Shown here: positions 54,526 to 63,298 of the stretch, one piece after another
How the letters are laid out: every line of letters begins with the position of its first letter
Position numbering within the stretch: position 1 is the first letter of the stretch
Source of the DNA: Chitinophaga sancti
GTDB taxonomy: Bacteria; Bacteroidota; Bacteroidia; Chitinophagales; Chitinophagaceae
DNA length: 64,000 nt
Assembly (NCBI RefSeq): GCF_034424315.1
Contig: NZ_CP139972.1
Coordinates: forward strand, 7,324,501-7,388,500
Direction of reading: 5' to 3'
Translations under genes and position numbers: made by a program
The notes under the pieces: model-generated
The model's input: the letters and a program-made list of their open reading frames with translations, nothing else
Told to the model about the DNA's origin: nothing
The model's database searches: none

Positions 54526-55878
54526 TTATAAATACTTTGTGAGCGAAGGTACGTTCATTCCTTCATAATCTCCTGAACTCATCAGGAGGAGGTTGGCATT
54601 CTGGTAGTTTTGTGCATCCAGGAATGCCTGCAGGTGCTCTCTGTTATTAAATACCCGGAGATCGTTTCTGCCAAATCCCTGGGCAATGCCTTCGGGCTGC
54701 AGGTCTGGCATCCGCTTGATTTCCAGGGCGTGACGGCTATAGAATACAGCAGGAATATCTGCCTTGTCCATAGCACCCTGGTACTGCACCATAAAGGCGG
54801 CATTCAGGCTGCTATAAGTATGTAATTCCAGTACTGCGATGAGCGTACGGGAAGGATATTGCTCTTTCAGGGCTTCGATCGTCGCCTTTACTTTGGAAGG
54901 GGCATGGGCAAAATCGCGGTAAATAGCGCAGTGCTCATTTTTCCCTACCAGTTCCAGCCTTTTCGCAGCCCCCTTAAAGGTAGCAATGGCAGCCAGGAAA
55001 GTAGGATCATCTACCCCCAGTTCATTGCAAACCAGGCGGGCAGCGTGCATATTCAGCAGGTTGTGGTCACCGAATACTTCCATGGCTTTTGTTTCACCAC
55101 CGAAAGTAACGCTGGTAACGCCATTACTTATTGTGTGAGCAGGCACGCCATAAGGAACCAGTTTCAGGTGTGCCGCTTCCGTATTCACCAGTTTTACCAG
55201 TTCAGGGTCCGTCTCATTATAGATCAGGGTAGCACCCTTTTCCATGGTTTTGATGAAGATGACAAACTGTTCCAGGTAGTTCTCGTAAGTGGGGAATACA
55301 TTGATATGATCCCAGGCAATGCCGGTTAAAACAGCAATTTGCGGGTGCAGGAAATGGAATTTAGGGCGCTTTTCGATCACAGAAGCGGGATATTCATCTG
55401 CTTCCATGACAATAGTAGGCGCATTGGTAATATTCACAGATTGTGCAAATCCTGCTAAACGGGCACCTACCAGGTAGTCGAACTCCTGGCCGGCCTGTTG
55501 TAACACATGCATAATCATAGCAGTTGTGGTCGTTTTACCATGACTGCCTCCCACTGCAACACGTTTTTTCTGCAGGCTCTCCTGGTAAATATATTCGGGG
55601 AACGAGTAGATCTTAAGGTTCAGTTCTTTAGCTTTCAGGAGCTCAGGGTTGTCGCCACGGGCGTGCATCCCAAGAATAACAGCATCCAGATCAGGGCTGA
55701 TACGGGAATCATCCCAGCCCATCGTAGCGGGCAAAATTCCCGCCTGGCGCAGGTTAGAGAGAGCCGGCTCGAAAATCTCGTCGTCGCTCCCGGTCACCTG
55801 GTAACCTTTCAACTTCAGCGCAATTGCAAGCTGGTGCATGACGCTACCACCTATAGCAATAAAATGTACTTTTGTCAT
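54526..55878 (-). CDS. mpl: Mur ligase Mpl (UDP-MurNAc:tripeptide ligase)
   Basis: A 450-residue Mur ligase from the ATG at 55878 (two codons upstream a TTG is also open). The ATP loop is GGSHGKTTTT near 107-116. MEADEYPAS, LTGIAWDHINVFPT and FAHAPSKVKATI follow the Mpl form and not that of MurC. Mpl attaches L-Ala-gamma-D-Glu-meso-Dap from turned-over wall to UDP-MurNAc, recycling murein. It is followed by the exonuclease gene at nine bases. A MurC-like alternative is less likely because the residues around HxNVFPT fit Mpl. Confidence 0.88.
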   Translation of the reverse strand: MTKVHFIAIGGSVMHQLAIALKLKGYQVTGSDDEIFEPALSNLRQAGILPATMGWDDSRISPDLDAVILGMHARGDNPELLKAKELNLKIYSFPEYIYQESLQKKRVAVGGSHGKTTTTAMIMHVLQQAGQEFDYLVGARLAGFAQSVNITNAPTIVMEADEYPASVIEKRPKFHFLHPQIAVLTGIAWDHINVFPTYENYLEQFVIFIKTMEKGATLIYNETDPELVKLVNTEAAHLKLVPYGVPAHTISNGVTSVTFGGETKAMEVFGDHNLLNMHAARLVCNELGVDDPTFLAAIATFKGAAKRLELVGKNEHCAIYRDFAHAPSKVKATIEALKEQYPSRTLIAVLELHTYSSLNAAFMVQYQGAMDKADIPAVFYSRHALEIKRMPDLQPEGIAQGFGRNDLRVFNNREHLQAFLDAQNYQNANLLLMSSGDYEGMNVPSLTKYL

Positions 55879-55970
55879 ATGCAATAAAACAGTTGCCGGT
55901 ATTTTGCGTTATATTTATGAGAATCGGGAAAATGGACTGATATTATCAATAAATTTTTTAATATAAATTT

Positions 55971-55978
55971 TATATTTG
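55971..55978 (+). promoter_or_regulatory. Minus-seven element upstream of the lipoprotein-ytxJ pair
   Basis: TATATTTG matches TAnnTTTG exactly, in an A/T-rich stretch 18 bases before the first possible ATG (55996). That spacing makes the later starts at 56029 or 56062 more comfortable. Confidence 0.5.
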
Positions 55979-56028
55979 CAAAGTAACGTCAAAAAATGGC
56001 GATTAAAAAAGTGATATCACCTTTCCCT

Positions 56029-56208
56029 ATGAAATTTCATTTACCACTTAAAAATCCCTTTATGCAAGTATCATTCAAAGTTTTGGGCGGCGCAGCGCTT
56101 ATTTGTATCTTTGCTACTTTATTTACTTCGTGTGCGTCTCAAAACAAATTGGGCTGTCCGATGAAGATAGGCAAGGTGAGCCATGCGGCAAACAGCAAGG
56201 ATTGTTAA
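56029..56208 (+). CDS. Small lipoprotein upstream of ytxJ
   Basis: A protein of 59 residues from the ATG at 56029 (70 from 55996, 48 from 56062). A basic start and hydrophobic stretch (VLGGAALICIFATLF) end in the lipobox TSC. The mature part is only about 24 residues (CASQNKLGCPMKIGKVSHAA and a few more) with a GCPMK segment; short lipoproteins with GCP occur beside ytxJ in other Bacteroidota as I recall. Its stop overlaps the ytxJ start in TAATG. Role unknown. Confidence 0.65.
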   Translation: MKFHLPLKNPFMQVSFKVLGGAALICIFATLFTSCASQNKLGCPMKIGKVSHAANSKDC

Positions 56209-56537
56209 TGAATTGGATACCTTTAACTACTGAAAATCAGTTAGAAACCATCAAGGAAGCATCTGAAACGGAAACCGTCGTTATTTTTAAGCACAGCACC
56301 CGCTGTTCCATTAGCGCGGTAGCTAAGTCAAGGCTCGACAGAGCTGAAACGCCTGAGAATATGACCTTCTATTATCTGGACCTAATCAAGTATCGGAAAA
56401 TATCAGATGAAATTGCAGCGGCTTATGGAGTAGAACATGAATCTCCCCAGGTGTTGCTGATTAAAAATGGAAAGTGTGTGTACGATGAGAGCCATAGTGC
56501 CATAGCAATGGATGAGCTGGTATCACATGCAAATTAA
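56208..56537 (+). CDS. ytxJ: Bacillithiol-system redox protein YtxJ
   Basis: A 109-residue thioredoxin-fold protein from the ATG at 56208, which overlaps the stop of the small lipoprotein. The active Cys is in FKHSTRCSISAVAKSRLD, a TRC-type site with one Cys where thioredoxins have two, followed by FYYLDLIKYRKISDEIAAAYGV and a cis-Pro in ESPQVLLI. The family is proposed to de-bacillithiolate proteins or move thiols. Bacillithiol genes themselves are not in the window. It ends at a strong terminator. Confidence 0.85.
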   Translation: MNWIPLTTENQLETIKEASETETVVIFKHSTRCSISAVAKSRLDRAETPENMTFYYLDLIKYRKISDEIAAAYGVEHESPQVLLIKNGKCVYDESHSAIAMDELVSHAN

Positions 56538-56574
56538 GTCGAGTAGCTTGCAGCTATTTATCCAAAGAAATTAG

Positions 56575-56602
56575 TACCGGCCTGGTGGCCGGTATTTTTT
56601 TT
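56575..56602 (+). terminator. Terminator after ytxJ
   Basis: An eight-base perfect stem (56575-56582 against 56587-56594) with a TGGT loop is followed by eight T. Confidence 0.93.
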
Positions 56603-56736
56603 ATATAAGGGAGATCCTGTAATTTTTTTACCGGTGAGTTTTTATTTCCCCTGGCGAATTACTTCTTTCGTGAATTGCAGGAGGGAATTATACCCCCTTA
56701 CAAATGGGATCGCTCTTTTTAACTAGCTTTGTAATT

Positions 56737-57300
56737 ATGAAACACCGTATAGTTGTCGCAGTTACCGGGGCCAGTGGGGCCATATATGCACGTCAGTTGT
56801 TGCAAAAGTTGGAACGCGCGACTGCACAGACCGGGCAGGTTGCCATTGTGATGACCGAAAATGCAAAAACGGTGTGGGAAACGGAGCTAAAAACGGACGA
56901 TTACAAAGCTTTGCCCTTTAAGACCTATACCCAGCAGGATTTTATGGCACCTTTTGCCAGCGGATCCGGGAGGTTTGATACAATGGTGATCTGCCCCTGT
57001 TCTATGGGTACCCTGGGCCGGATAGCCGGTGGGATCAGCAATGACCTCATTACCCGGGCTGCTGATGTGGTGCTGAAGGAACGCCGCAAACTGATCTGTG
57101 TGGTGAGAGAAACACCTTATAATGTGATTCATATTAAGAACATGCTGACGGTGACAGAGGCAGGAGGGATTATTTGTCCGGCTACGCCTTCGTTTTACAG
57201 TGTGCCGGCTACTTTGGAAGAAGTGGCGGCGACCGTTGTGGATCGTGTGATTGATTTAATCGGGATACAGCAGGATACTTATAGATGGGGACAAGAATAA
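56737..57300 (+). CDS. ubiX: Flavin prenyltransferase UbiX
   Basis: A 187-residue UbiX from the ATG at 56737; the longer frame from 56704 adds a non-family leader. The start MKHRIVVAVTGASGAIYAR carries the FMN-binding GASG, and the end has CPCSMGTLGRIAGGISNDLITRAADV and LKERRKLICVVRETP, both strong family marks. It makes prenylated FMN for UbiD-type decarboxylases, here probably in quinone synthesis. It is 17 bases upstream of aroQ and likely cotranscribed. Confidence 0.95.
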   Translation: MKHRIVVAVTGASGAIYARQLLQKLERATAQTGQVAIVMTENAKTVWETELKTDDYKALPFKTYTQQDFMAPFASGSGRFDTMVICPCSMGTLGRIAGGISNDLITRAADVVLKERRKLICVVRETPYNVIHIKNMLTVTEAGGIICPATPSFYSVPATLEEVAATVVDRVIDLIGIQQDTYRWGQE

Positions 57301-57317
57301 ATTAGTAATTTGTACCA

Positions 57318-57731
57318 ATGAAAATAGCAATCATTAATGGACCCAACCTGAATCTATTAGGTAAAAGGGAGCCGGGCATATACGGGAATGAAGCTTTTGA
57401 AGATTATTTCCTGAAGCTGAAGCAATTATTTGCGGATGTGGAGCTGGAGTATTTTCAGAATAATTCTGAGGGGAATATCATTGATATATTACATGAAATA
57501 GGATTTACTTATGATGGGATCCTGTTGAATGCAGGTGCGTATACGCATTATTCGATCGCTATCAGGGATGCAATAGCGGCCATCAAGACGCCGGTGCTGG
57601 AGATTCATATCAGTAACGTACATGCACGGGAAGAATTCAGGCATAAATCGGTGATTGCGCCGGTGTGCATTGGTACAATTGCTGGCCTGGGCCTCAAAGG
57701 ATATGCGCTTGGGATTAACTACTTTCTATAA
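57318..57731 (+). CDS. aroQ: Type II 3-dehydroquinate dehydratase
   Basis: A 137-residue type II dehydroquinase, dehydrating 3-dehydroquinate in the shikimate pathway. The family motifs are complete: INGPNLNLLGKREPGIYG (Arg and Tyr of the lid), FQNNSEGNIIDILHE, LNAGAYTHYSIAIRDA and EIHISNVHAREEFRHKS (catalytic His). The length is slightly under the usual 145-150. It follows ubiX and ends 49 bases before a long terminator. Confidence 0.96.
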   Translation: MKIAIINGPNLNLLGKREPGIYGNEAFEDYFLKLKQLFADVELEYFQNNSEGNIIDILHEIGFTYDGILLNAGAYTHYSIAIRDAIAAIKTPVLEIHISNVHAREEFRHKSVIAPVCIGTIAGLGLKGYALGINYFL

Positions 57732-57780
57732 TTCCAATTTTATGCAGCAAGCTCCGCTCGTTGCATAAAATTGTGAACAA

Positions 57781-57829
57781 GTTCAAATAAAAAGGCTTTT
57801 ACCGGAGGTAAAAGCCTTTTTATTTGAAC
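57781..57829. terminator. Very long bidirectional terminator between aroQ and bioB
   Basis: A perfect 23-base stem (57781-57803 against 57807-57829) with a GGA loop and internal A5 and T5 tracts lies between convergent genes. The CTTTTACC...GGTAAAAG core recurs at 62601-62633 and, shorter, at 51960-51976. Confidence 0.93.
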
Positions 57830-57840
57830 TATTTGCTTTT

Positions 57841-58833
57841 TTAAAAAATCGCTTCCTGTATTTCCTGGTTCTTGAATGCCTCTCTGGGCTTCAATCCCAG
57901 CAACTCAAACATCATATGATCCTCTTCAAATGAAGGATTCGCAGTCGTCAGCAACTTCTCGCCCGTAAATATAGAATTCGCACCCGCCATAAAACACAGC
58001 GCCTGCTCAGACATACTCATCTCCGCACGACCCGCACTCAACCTCACCATTGCCTTCGGCATCAATATACGTGTAGTCGCTATCATCCTCACCATATCCC
58101 AGAACTGCACCTTCGGCATATGCTCCAATGGCGTACCCTTCACCCTTGTCAATGCATTGATAGGCACTGAATCCGGATGTACAGGCAGATTGCTCAGCGT
58201 ATGGATCATACCAATACGATCTTCATGACTCTCTCCAAGACCAATGATACCTCCACAGCATACACTCACACCCGCTTTACGTACATTATCCAAAGTTTTT
58301 AAACGATCATCATAAGTCCTGGTCGTAATGATCTGCTCATAGTACTCACCAGAAGTATCCAGGTTGTGGTTGTAAGCATATAAGCCTGCATCCGCCAATT
58401 TCTGCGCCTGTTCTTCCGTAAGCATACCGAGCGTACAGCATACTTCCATACCCATTTCATTTACACCTTTTACCATATCAAGTACACGATCAAAGTCGCG
58501 GTTATCCCGCACCTCTCTCCATGCAGCCCCCATACAGAAACGGGTAGAACCAGCATCACGCGCCTTCTGCGCATAAGCCAGTACCGCATCCTTCTGCATC
58601 AGGCCATGTACTTTAATATCGGTATTATAGCGCGCTGCCTGCGGGCAGTAAGCACAGTCTTCGGTACAACCACCGGTTTTGATGGAGAGCAAAGTACAAA
58701 CCTGTACTTCTGCAGTATCCTGCGTCTGCCTGTGAACAGATGCCGCACGGAAAACCAGCTCCAGTAAGGGCGTATTGTAGATCTCTTTTATTTCTTCAAT
58801 AGACCAGTCGTGACGGATCTGCACATCTTGCAT
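57841..58833 (-). CDS. bioB: Biotin synthase
   Basis: A 330-residue radical-SAM enzyme inserting sulfur into dethiobiotin. The radical-SAM cluster is in [12 protein letters not shown] (CxxxCxxC), followed by [31 protein letters not shown] and the Arg and Asn residues typical of the barrel, ending with [14 protein letters not shown]. The length is usual. Its promoter is very clear. No other bio genes are in the window, so it stands alone. Confidence 0.97.
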   Translation of the reverse strand: MQDVQIRHDWSIEEIKEIYNTPLLELVFRAASVHRQTQDTAEVQVCTLLSIKTGGCTEDCAYCPQAARYNTDIKVHGLMQKDAVLAYAQKARDAGSTRFCMGAAWREVRDNRDFDRVLDMVKGVNEMGMEVCCTLGMLTEEQAQKLADAGLYAYNHNLDTSGEYYEQIITTRTYDDRLKTLDNVRKAGVSVCCGGIIGLGESHEDRIGMIHTLSNLPVHPDSVPINALTRVKGTPLEHMPKVQFWDMVRMIATTRILMPKAMVRLSAGRAEMSMSEQALCFMAGANSIFTGEKLLTTANPSFEEDHMMFELLGLKPREAFKNQEIQEAIF

Positions 58834-58852
58834 AATAATGAAATTTGAGAAG

Positions 58853-58883
58853 CAAATCTATACATTTAATCCATACTGCCAAA
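58853..58883 (-). promoter_or_regulatory. Consensus promoter of bioB
   Basis: On the minus strand TTTG (plus 58880-58883) is followed after exactly 19 bases by TAGATTTG (plus 58853-58860), 19 bases before the bioB ATG. This is a complete minus-33/minus-7 pair. Confidence 0.75.
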
Positions 58884-58922
58884 CTAACGGAGTATGAATG
58901 GATTAGGTGTGTAAACACCTAA

Positions 58923-60023
58923 TTACAGGTATAGGAAGTTTGTTTTTGGTGTAATGTTAAGTAAGGTATTGTAAATCAATAATATAGTATTCTCAATATC
59001 GTCTTTCTTCACCATTTCTACCGTAGTATGCATATAGCGCAGTGGTAAACTGATCAATGCTGAAGGTGTACCATCATTTGCATAGGCAAATGCATCTGTA
59101 TCTGTACCCGTGCTACGGCTTACAGCATGCAGCTGGTGAGGAATATCATTCTTCTTTGCTGTTTTAATGATCAGGTCACGCAGAATGTTATGAACCGCCG
59201 GGCCATAAGTAATGCTTGGACCGGAACCACATTTGATCTCACCTTCTATGTTCTTGTTGATCATAGGCGTAGTGGTATCATGCGTAACGTCAGTAATGAT
59301 CGCAACATTTGGCTTAATGCGTTTTGCAATCATCTCAGCACCTCTCAGCCCTACTTCTTCCTGCACTGCATTTACGATGTACAGGCCAAAAGGCAGTTCC
59401 TGCTTCTTTTCTTTCAGCATACGTGCTACTTCTGCAATCATAAAACCACCAATGCGGTTATCGATCGCACGGCATACGTAATAGTCATTTGACAGCTCTT
59501 CGAAGCCATCTTCGAAAGTTACCACACAGCCCACATGAATACCCAGTTCATCCACTTCCTTACGGCTGCGTGCACCGCAATCCAGGAAGATGTTATCTAC
59601 TTTCGGTTGGGGCTCTTTGCCTTCTGTACTACGCATACGTGTATGGATAGCCGGCCATCCGAACACTGCCTTTACAGTACCATTTTCAGTATGGATATTC
59701 ACTCTCTTCGATGGCGCAATCTGCTGATCAGAACCACCATTGCGGATCACATAGATCAATCCTTCAGGAGAAATATAATTTACAAACCAGGAAATTTCGT
59801 CGGCATGTGCTTCAATCACCACTTTGAAAGGTGCCTTGGGATTGATAACTCCCACAGCAGAACCATATGCATCTACAAAGTGCTCATCAATGTAAGGCTT
59901 CAGATATTCCAGCCACAGTTTCTGTCCTTCCTTCTCAAAACCGGTAGGGGAGGGATTATTCAGGTAATTCCGCAGGAACGTAAGCGCGTCCTTGCTTAAT
60001 ACGGACTTTTGCTTTTTTGACAT
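58923..60023 (-). CDS. M42-family metallopeptidase
   Basis: A 366-residue aminopeptidase of the M42 (FrvX/endoglucanase M type) group, from the ATG at 60023. Metal-binding marks are EAHADEISWFV (His and Asp), a central CRAIDNRIGG (bridging Asp), VQEEVGLRGAE (catalytic Glu pair), ITDVTHDTT and, near the C-terminus, RYMHTTVEMV with the last His. It cleaves N-terminal residues from peptides as large cytoplasmic tetrahedral complexes. There is no signal peptide. An exact promoter element lies 23 bases upstream. Confidence 0.94.
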   Translation of the reverse strand: MSKKQKSVLSKDALTFLRNYLNNPSPTGFEKEGQKLWLEYLKPYIDEHFVDAYGSAVGVINPKAPFKVVIEAHADEISWFVNYISPEGLIYVIRNGGSDQQIAPSKRVNIHTENGTVKAVFGWPAIHTRMRSTEGKEPQPKVDNIFLDCGARSRKEVDELGIHVGCVVTFEDGFEELSNDYYVCRAIDNRIGGFMIAEVARMLKEKKQELPFGLYIVNAVQEEVGLRGAEMIAKRIKPNVAIITDVTHDTTTPMINKNIEGEIKCGSGPSITYGPAVHNILRDLIIKTAKKNDIPHQLHAVSRSTGTDTDAFAYANDGTPSALISLPLRYMHTTVEMVKKDDIENTILLIYNTLLNITPKTNFLYL

Positions 60024-60045
60024 GCTGTTAAAGTAATTTATGGCA

Positions 60046-60053
60046 CAAAAGTA
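60046..60053 (-). promoter_or_regulatory. Minus-seven element of the M42 peptidase gene
   Basis: On the minus strand TACTTTTG matches TAnnTTTG, 22 bases before the start codon. A CTTG lies 18 bases further upstream, one base off in both sequence and spacing. Confidence 0.55.
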
Positions 60054-60086
60054 AGGAAAAGCTATTAGGTGCAAGAACCTTAATTA

Positions 60087-60917
60087 TCATGCAACCACTG
60101 CTATATAATGTAGTAATGCAGATAACATAACCAGCCCATCCAGTACAAAGTAATAGTAATAATCAGACTTTGTATGGAGCGTATATTTCGTTAAAATCGC
60201 GGTAATGACAATGGGGATCAGCAGGTAAAAAGTAATGAGATCCCTGCTCACAAGGCACCCAAAGACAGCAGAAATAAACAGTGAAAAGAAATATAAACGC
60301 ATCAGCCCCTGCTTATTCAGCCAGGTGATCAGCGATCGGATCCCTTCTTTTTTATCAGATTCCAGGTCGCGGTGATCAAAGAGGATACATAATGCATAGA
60401 TGATAAAGAACCGGTGCACAATGTAATACACTGCCTGCGCAGTAAAGTGTGCGCCACTGAGTAAGATGGGCAGTACATTCGTGACGTATACCCATACTGC
60501 AGAGAGAAAGATCGTTTTACCGATAGCAATTTTGCGCAACCAGGTGAAAGGAGGAATGGGTATTTTGGGGGCTGAATAAAGAAAGGTCAAAAACGCTGCA
60601 CCACTCAGTTCCAGCCACCAGGCTTTCAGATCCAGGAAGTAAATGGCCGCACCAATGCCACCTATTATAGTAAAGACCAGTTGCAGGTTCCTGTGCCTGA
60701 CGCCCCATTGCAATCGCGGTGAACCGGAGTATGCAGCCGGTGTAAGGTACCAGTGAAAATTATAACTGCAGACGGTCGAGAAAAAAGCGAATTTATAATA
60801 GTCGAAATTGACCGCTTGTAAATTCAACAAGGTGTTCGTTTGCCATATTAATAATACGGCACAGAGCGAGACGTAGACCGACGAGAACAATAAGAAATTT
60901 GTGAATGCCCTGAACAT
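60087..60917 (-). CDS. UbiA-like prenyltransferase-family membrane protein with degenerate first motif
   Basis: A 276-residue protein from the ATG at 60917 (a TTG four codons earlier is open). It has eight or nine hydrophobic helices. The second Asp motif of UbiA is visible as LFDHRDLESDKKEGIRSL (DxxxD region). The usual first motif, NDxxDxxxD, is not found at its expected place near residue 50, where the sequence reads SYNFHWYLTPAAYSG. It may use another substrate or have lost prenyltransfer. It is downstream of the carboxylase gene, with a perfect hairpin lying just before its start. Confidence 0.68.
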   Translation of the reverse strand: MFRAFTNFLLFSSVYVSLCAVLLIWQTNTLLNLQAVNFDYYKFAFFSTVCSYNFHWYLTPAAYSGSPRLQWGVRHRNLQLVFTIIGGIGAAIYFLDLKAWWLELSGAAFLTFLYSAPKIPIPPFTWLRKIAIGKTIFLSAVWVYVTNVLPILLSGAHFTAQAVYYIVHRFFIIYALCILFDHRDLESDKKEGIRSLITWLNKQGLMRLYFFSLFISAVFGCLVSRDLITFYLLIPIVITAILTKYTLHTKSDYYYYFVLDGLVMLSALLHYIAVVA

Positions 60918-60934
60918 AGTGGGATGCAATTTAA

Positions 60935-60977
60935 GGCAATAGTTTGCTTTTGCCTACACCAAAAGCAAACTATTGCC
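60935..60977. terminator. Perfect 18-base hairpin between the carboxylase and UbiA-like genes
   Basis: An 18-base stem (60935-60952 against 60960-60977) with a seven-base loop ends 18 bases before the UbiA-like ATG and starts 30 bases after the carboxylase stop. No T run follows on the minus strand, so it could be a terminator of low efficiency or a leader structure. Confidence 0.6.
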
Positions 60978-61006
60978 GGGGCTGGGCCTGCGGGGGGCTT
61001 AATAAA

Positions 61007-62545
61007 TTACAGGGGAATATTTCCATGTTTTTTCCGGGGCATTGTCACCACCTTATTCTCCAGCATTGCATATCCTTTAATTAGTTTAATCCTTGTCAGA
61101 TCGGGTTCTATCACCTCATCAATATATCCTTTCTCTGCCGCTAAATAAGGATTGGCAAAACGTTCAGTATACTCTGCTACCAGTTCATTCATTCTCGCTA
61201 CAGGATCTGCTGCAGCATCAATTTCTCTTTTATAAATAATCTCTACCGCTCCTTTAGGCCCCATCACCGCAATCTCTGCCTGTGGAAAAGCAAAGTTGAG
61301 ATCGGCCCCGATATGCTTGGAGTTCATTACACAATAAGCGCCCCCATAAGCTTTGCGGGTAGTCACGGTGATCTTGGGCACGGTGGCTTCACTAAGTGCA
61401 AAAAGTAATTTTGCACCATTGGTAATGATCCCGTTCCATTCCTGGTCTGTGCCTGGCAGGAATCCCGGTACATCTACCAGTACCAGCAGGGGAATATTAA
61501 ATGCATCGCAGAAGCGGGTAAAGCGTGCACCCTTTACAGAGGCTTTAATATCCAGTACTCCCGCCAGGTGTGCCGGCTGATTGGCTACGACACCAATGCT
61601 CCGGCCTGCAATACGGGCAAAGCCTACGATGATATTCTCAGCATAGTTGGCATGTACTTCGAAAAAACTATCCGTATCTGTTAACTGTTCAATCACCTCC
61701 TTCATATCATAAGGCTGATTGCTGTTTGCCGGGATAATTTTATTCAGCGATGCCCTGTGTTCATCGGCAGGTGTGTAAGGGTATTTCGGCGCATCTTCTT
61801 CACAGTTCTGCGGTACATAGCTGAGCAGTTGCCGGATGTTGTGAATACATTCTACTTCATTGGCACAGCTAAAATGGGTAACCCCGCTTTTGGATGCATG
61901 GGTATTTGCACCACCCAGTTCTTCGGAAGTGACCTCTTCGTGTGTCACCGTTTTCACTACATTGGGGCCTGTTACAAACATATAGGAGCTTTGCTCCACC
62001 ATCAGGATAAAATCGGTGATAGCAGGCGAGTAAACGGCCCCTCCTGCACATGGCCCCATAATAGCTGAGATCTGCGGAATCACACCCGAGGCCCGGGTAT
62101 TGCGATAAAAGATATCTGCATAGCCACCCAGGCTTACCACCCCTTCCTGTATGCGAGCCCCGCCACTGTCATTCAAACCAATGACAGGTGCACCATTTTG
62201 CATAGCCAGGTCCATGATCTTACAGATCTTGCGGGCATGGGGTTCAGAGAGGCTGCCGCCATAAACGGTAAAATCCTGCGAAAAAACGTAGACGAGACGG
62301 CCATTGATAGAACCAAAACCAGTGACTACGCCATCTCCGGGAAATTGTTCCTGGTCGTCGGTTATGCCACGGTTACGGTTATGTACAAACATGTCCAGTT
62401 CTTCAAACGAACCATCATCCATGAGTAATTGTAATCTTTCACGAGCTGTCAGTTTTCCTTTTTTATGCTGCGAGGCGATACGGGCTTCGCCTCCGCCGAG
62501 CATAGCTTCGGCTATTCTGTTTTGGAGTTCCGTGGTCTTATCCAT
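61007..62545 (-). CDS. Acyl-CoA carboxylase carboxyltransferase (beta) subunit
   Basis: A 512-residue carboxyltransferase of the PccB/MmdA type, which moves CO2 between carboxybiotin and an acyl-CoA, most likely propionyl-CoA. It has two crotonase-like halves: N-terminal ([52 protein letters not shown]) and C-terminal ([37 protein letters not shown]). The end KKHGNIPL is typical. No biotin carboxylase or BCCP gene is next to it, so the partner lies elsewhere; a decarboxylase complex is also possible. Confidence 0.93.
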   Translation of the reverse strand: MDKTTELQNRIAEAMLGGGEARIASQHKKGKLTARERLQLLMDDGSFEELDMFVHNRNRGITDDQEQFPGDGVVTGFGSINGRLVYVFSQDFTVYGGSLSEPHARKICKIMDLAMQNGAPVIGLNDSGGARIQEGVVSLGGYADIFYRNTRASGVIPQISAIMGPCAGGAVYSPAITDFILMVEQSSYMFVTGPNVVKTVTHEEVTSEELGGANTHASKSGVTHFSCANEVECIHNIRQLLSYVPQNCEEDAPKYPYTPADEHRASLNKIIPANSNQPYDMKEVIEQLTDTDSFFEVHANYAENIIVGFARIAGRSIGVVANQPAHLAGVLDIKASVKGARFTRFCDAFNIPLLVLVDVPGFLPGTDQEWNGIITNGAKLLFALSEATVPKITVTTRKAYGGAYCVMNSKHIGADLNFAFPQAEIAVMGPKGAVEIIYKREIDAAADPVARMNELVAEYTERFANPYLAAEKGYIDEVIEPDLTRIKLIKGYAMLENKVVTMPRKKHGNIPL

Positions 62546-62600
62546 TGTATCAAGGTGTTAAATAACGCGCGAACACTAAATATCGGGGAAAAAAACATAA

Positions 62601-62633
62601 AAAAACGCTTTTACCAGCGGTAAAAGCGTTTTT
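62601..62633 (-). terminator. Terminator after the 148-residue lipoprotein
   Basis: A 15-base perfect stem (62601-62615 against 62619-62633) is followed on the minus strand by T7 and a second T7 tract. Its core is the same as that of the aroQ/bioB terminator. Confidence 0.9.
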
Positions 62634-62658
62634 AATAATAAGGTATATAAGTATATAT

Positions 62659-63105
62659 TTAATTCTGAGGGTATACTACCTGCAATTTAGGTGTGACGAT
62701 GGTATCGCTATAATTCCCTGCGTCATCCTGTATGAATACCAGGTAGTGCACGCTGTCCTTTTTTATCGGATTATCAGCAATTTGCGGAAAGTCAGTGTTA
62801 ATCAGGTGAAGAACAACCTCGGCGGTCAGCTTGGTACCTTTGTGGGCATCCAGTTTGGGCATCGGGCGGGATGTGAATGGCGTGTCCAAAGGTTTCACAT
62901 CGTAGATAGCTGCGAAATTGAACGTATTTTCAATGTCCCCGTCTCCGTCGGTTACATTAAATGTAATATCCATTCCGGCATCAGCAGAAACGGGAGAAGA
63001 AGAATAAGATTTGAAGGTGATCACCGGTTTGGTGCCTATTGAATCTTTCTTACAGGCACCAATAGCCAGTAAAGAAAAGAGGGATAAAAAAGCTATTTTC
63101 TTCAT
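62659..63105 (-). CDS. Lipoprotein of unknown function
   Basis: A 148-residue lipoprotein with basic start, hydrophobic stretch and lipobox AIGAC (Cys18), followed by Lys-Lys-Asp. The mature part is beta-rich, with a DADITFNVTDGDGDIENTF-like segment (exact residues D-G-D-G-D-I near 54-59) and ends with VHYLVFIQDDAGNYSDTIV, giving an immunoglobulin- or cadherin-like feel. I recognise similar proteins only as hypothetical in Chitinophagaceae. It is a single-gene unit. Confidence 0.75.
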   Translation of the reverse strand: MKKIAFLSLFSLLAIGACKKDSIGTKPVITFKSYSSSPVSADAGMDITFNVTDGDGDIENTFNFAAIYDVKPLDTPFTSRPMPKLDAHKGTKLTAEVVLHLINTDFPQIADNPIKKDSVHYLVFIQDDAGNYSDTIVTPKLQVVYPQN

Positions 63106-63267
63106 ATAACAAACCTACATTATTTTTTTAACTCTATCTAGTTTTAACTCTTCCTGGTAGTGTTTCAGTTTGATTTTCAAGCAGGCCGCAGGCCATTTAA
63201 AAACCAACAAGATTCCCCCCGAATCCTAATAACGTTGAATTCGCATTTTTTGTTACGTCTTTCCCCC

Positions 63268-63275
63268 TAACTTTG
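63268..63275 (+). promoter_or_regulatory. Minus-seven element upstream of the LuxE-like gene
   Basis: TAACTTTG matches TAnnTTTG exactly, 23 bases before the start. A TTTG-like TTTTTTG lies upstream, but only 15 bases away. Confidence 0.5.
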
Positions 63276-63298
63276 TACGGTTTTACTAATCAGTGTTT

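Noticed and set aside
63110-63117. Minus-strand TAGGTTTG before the lipoprotein gene as promoter
   Set aside because: It would start transcription at or next to the start codon, leaving no leader.
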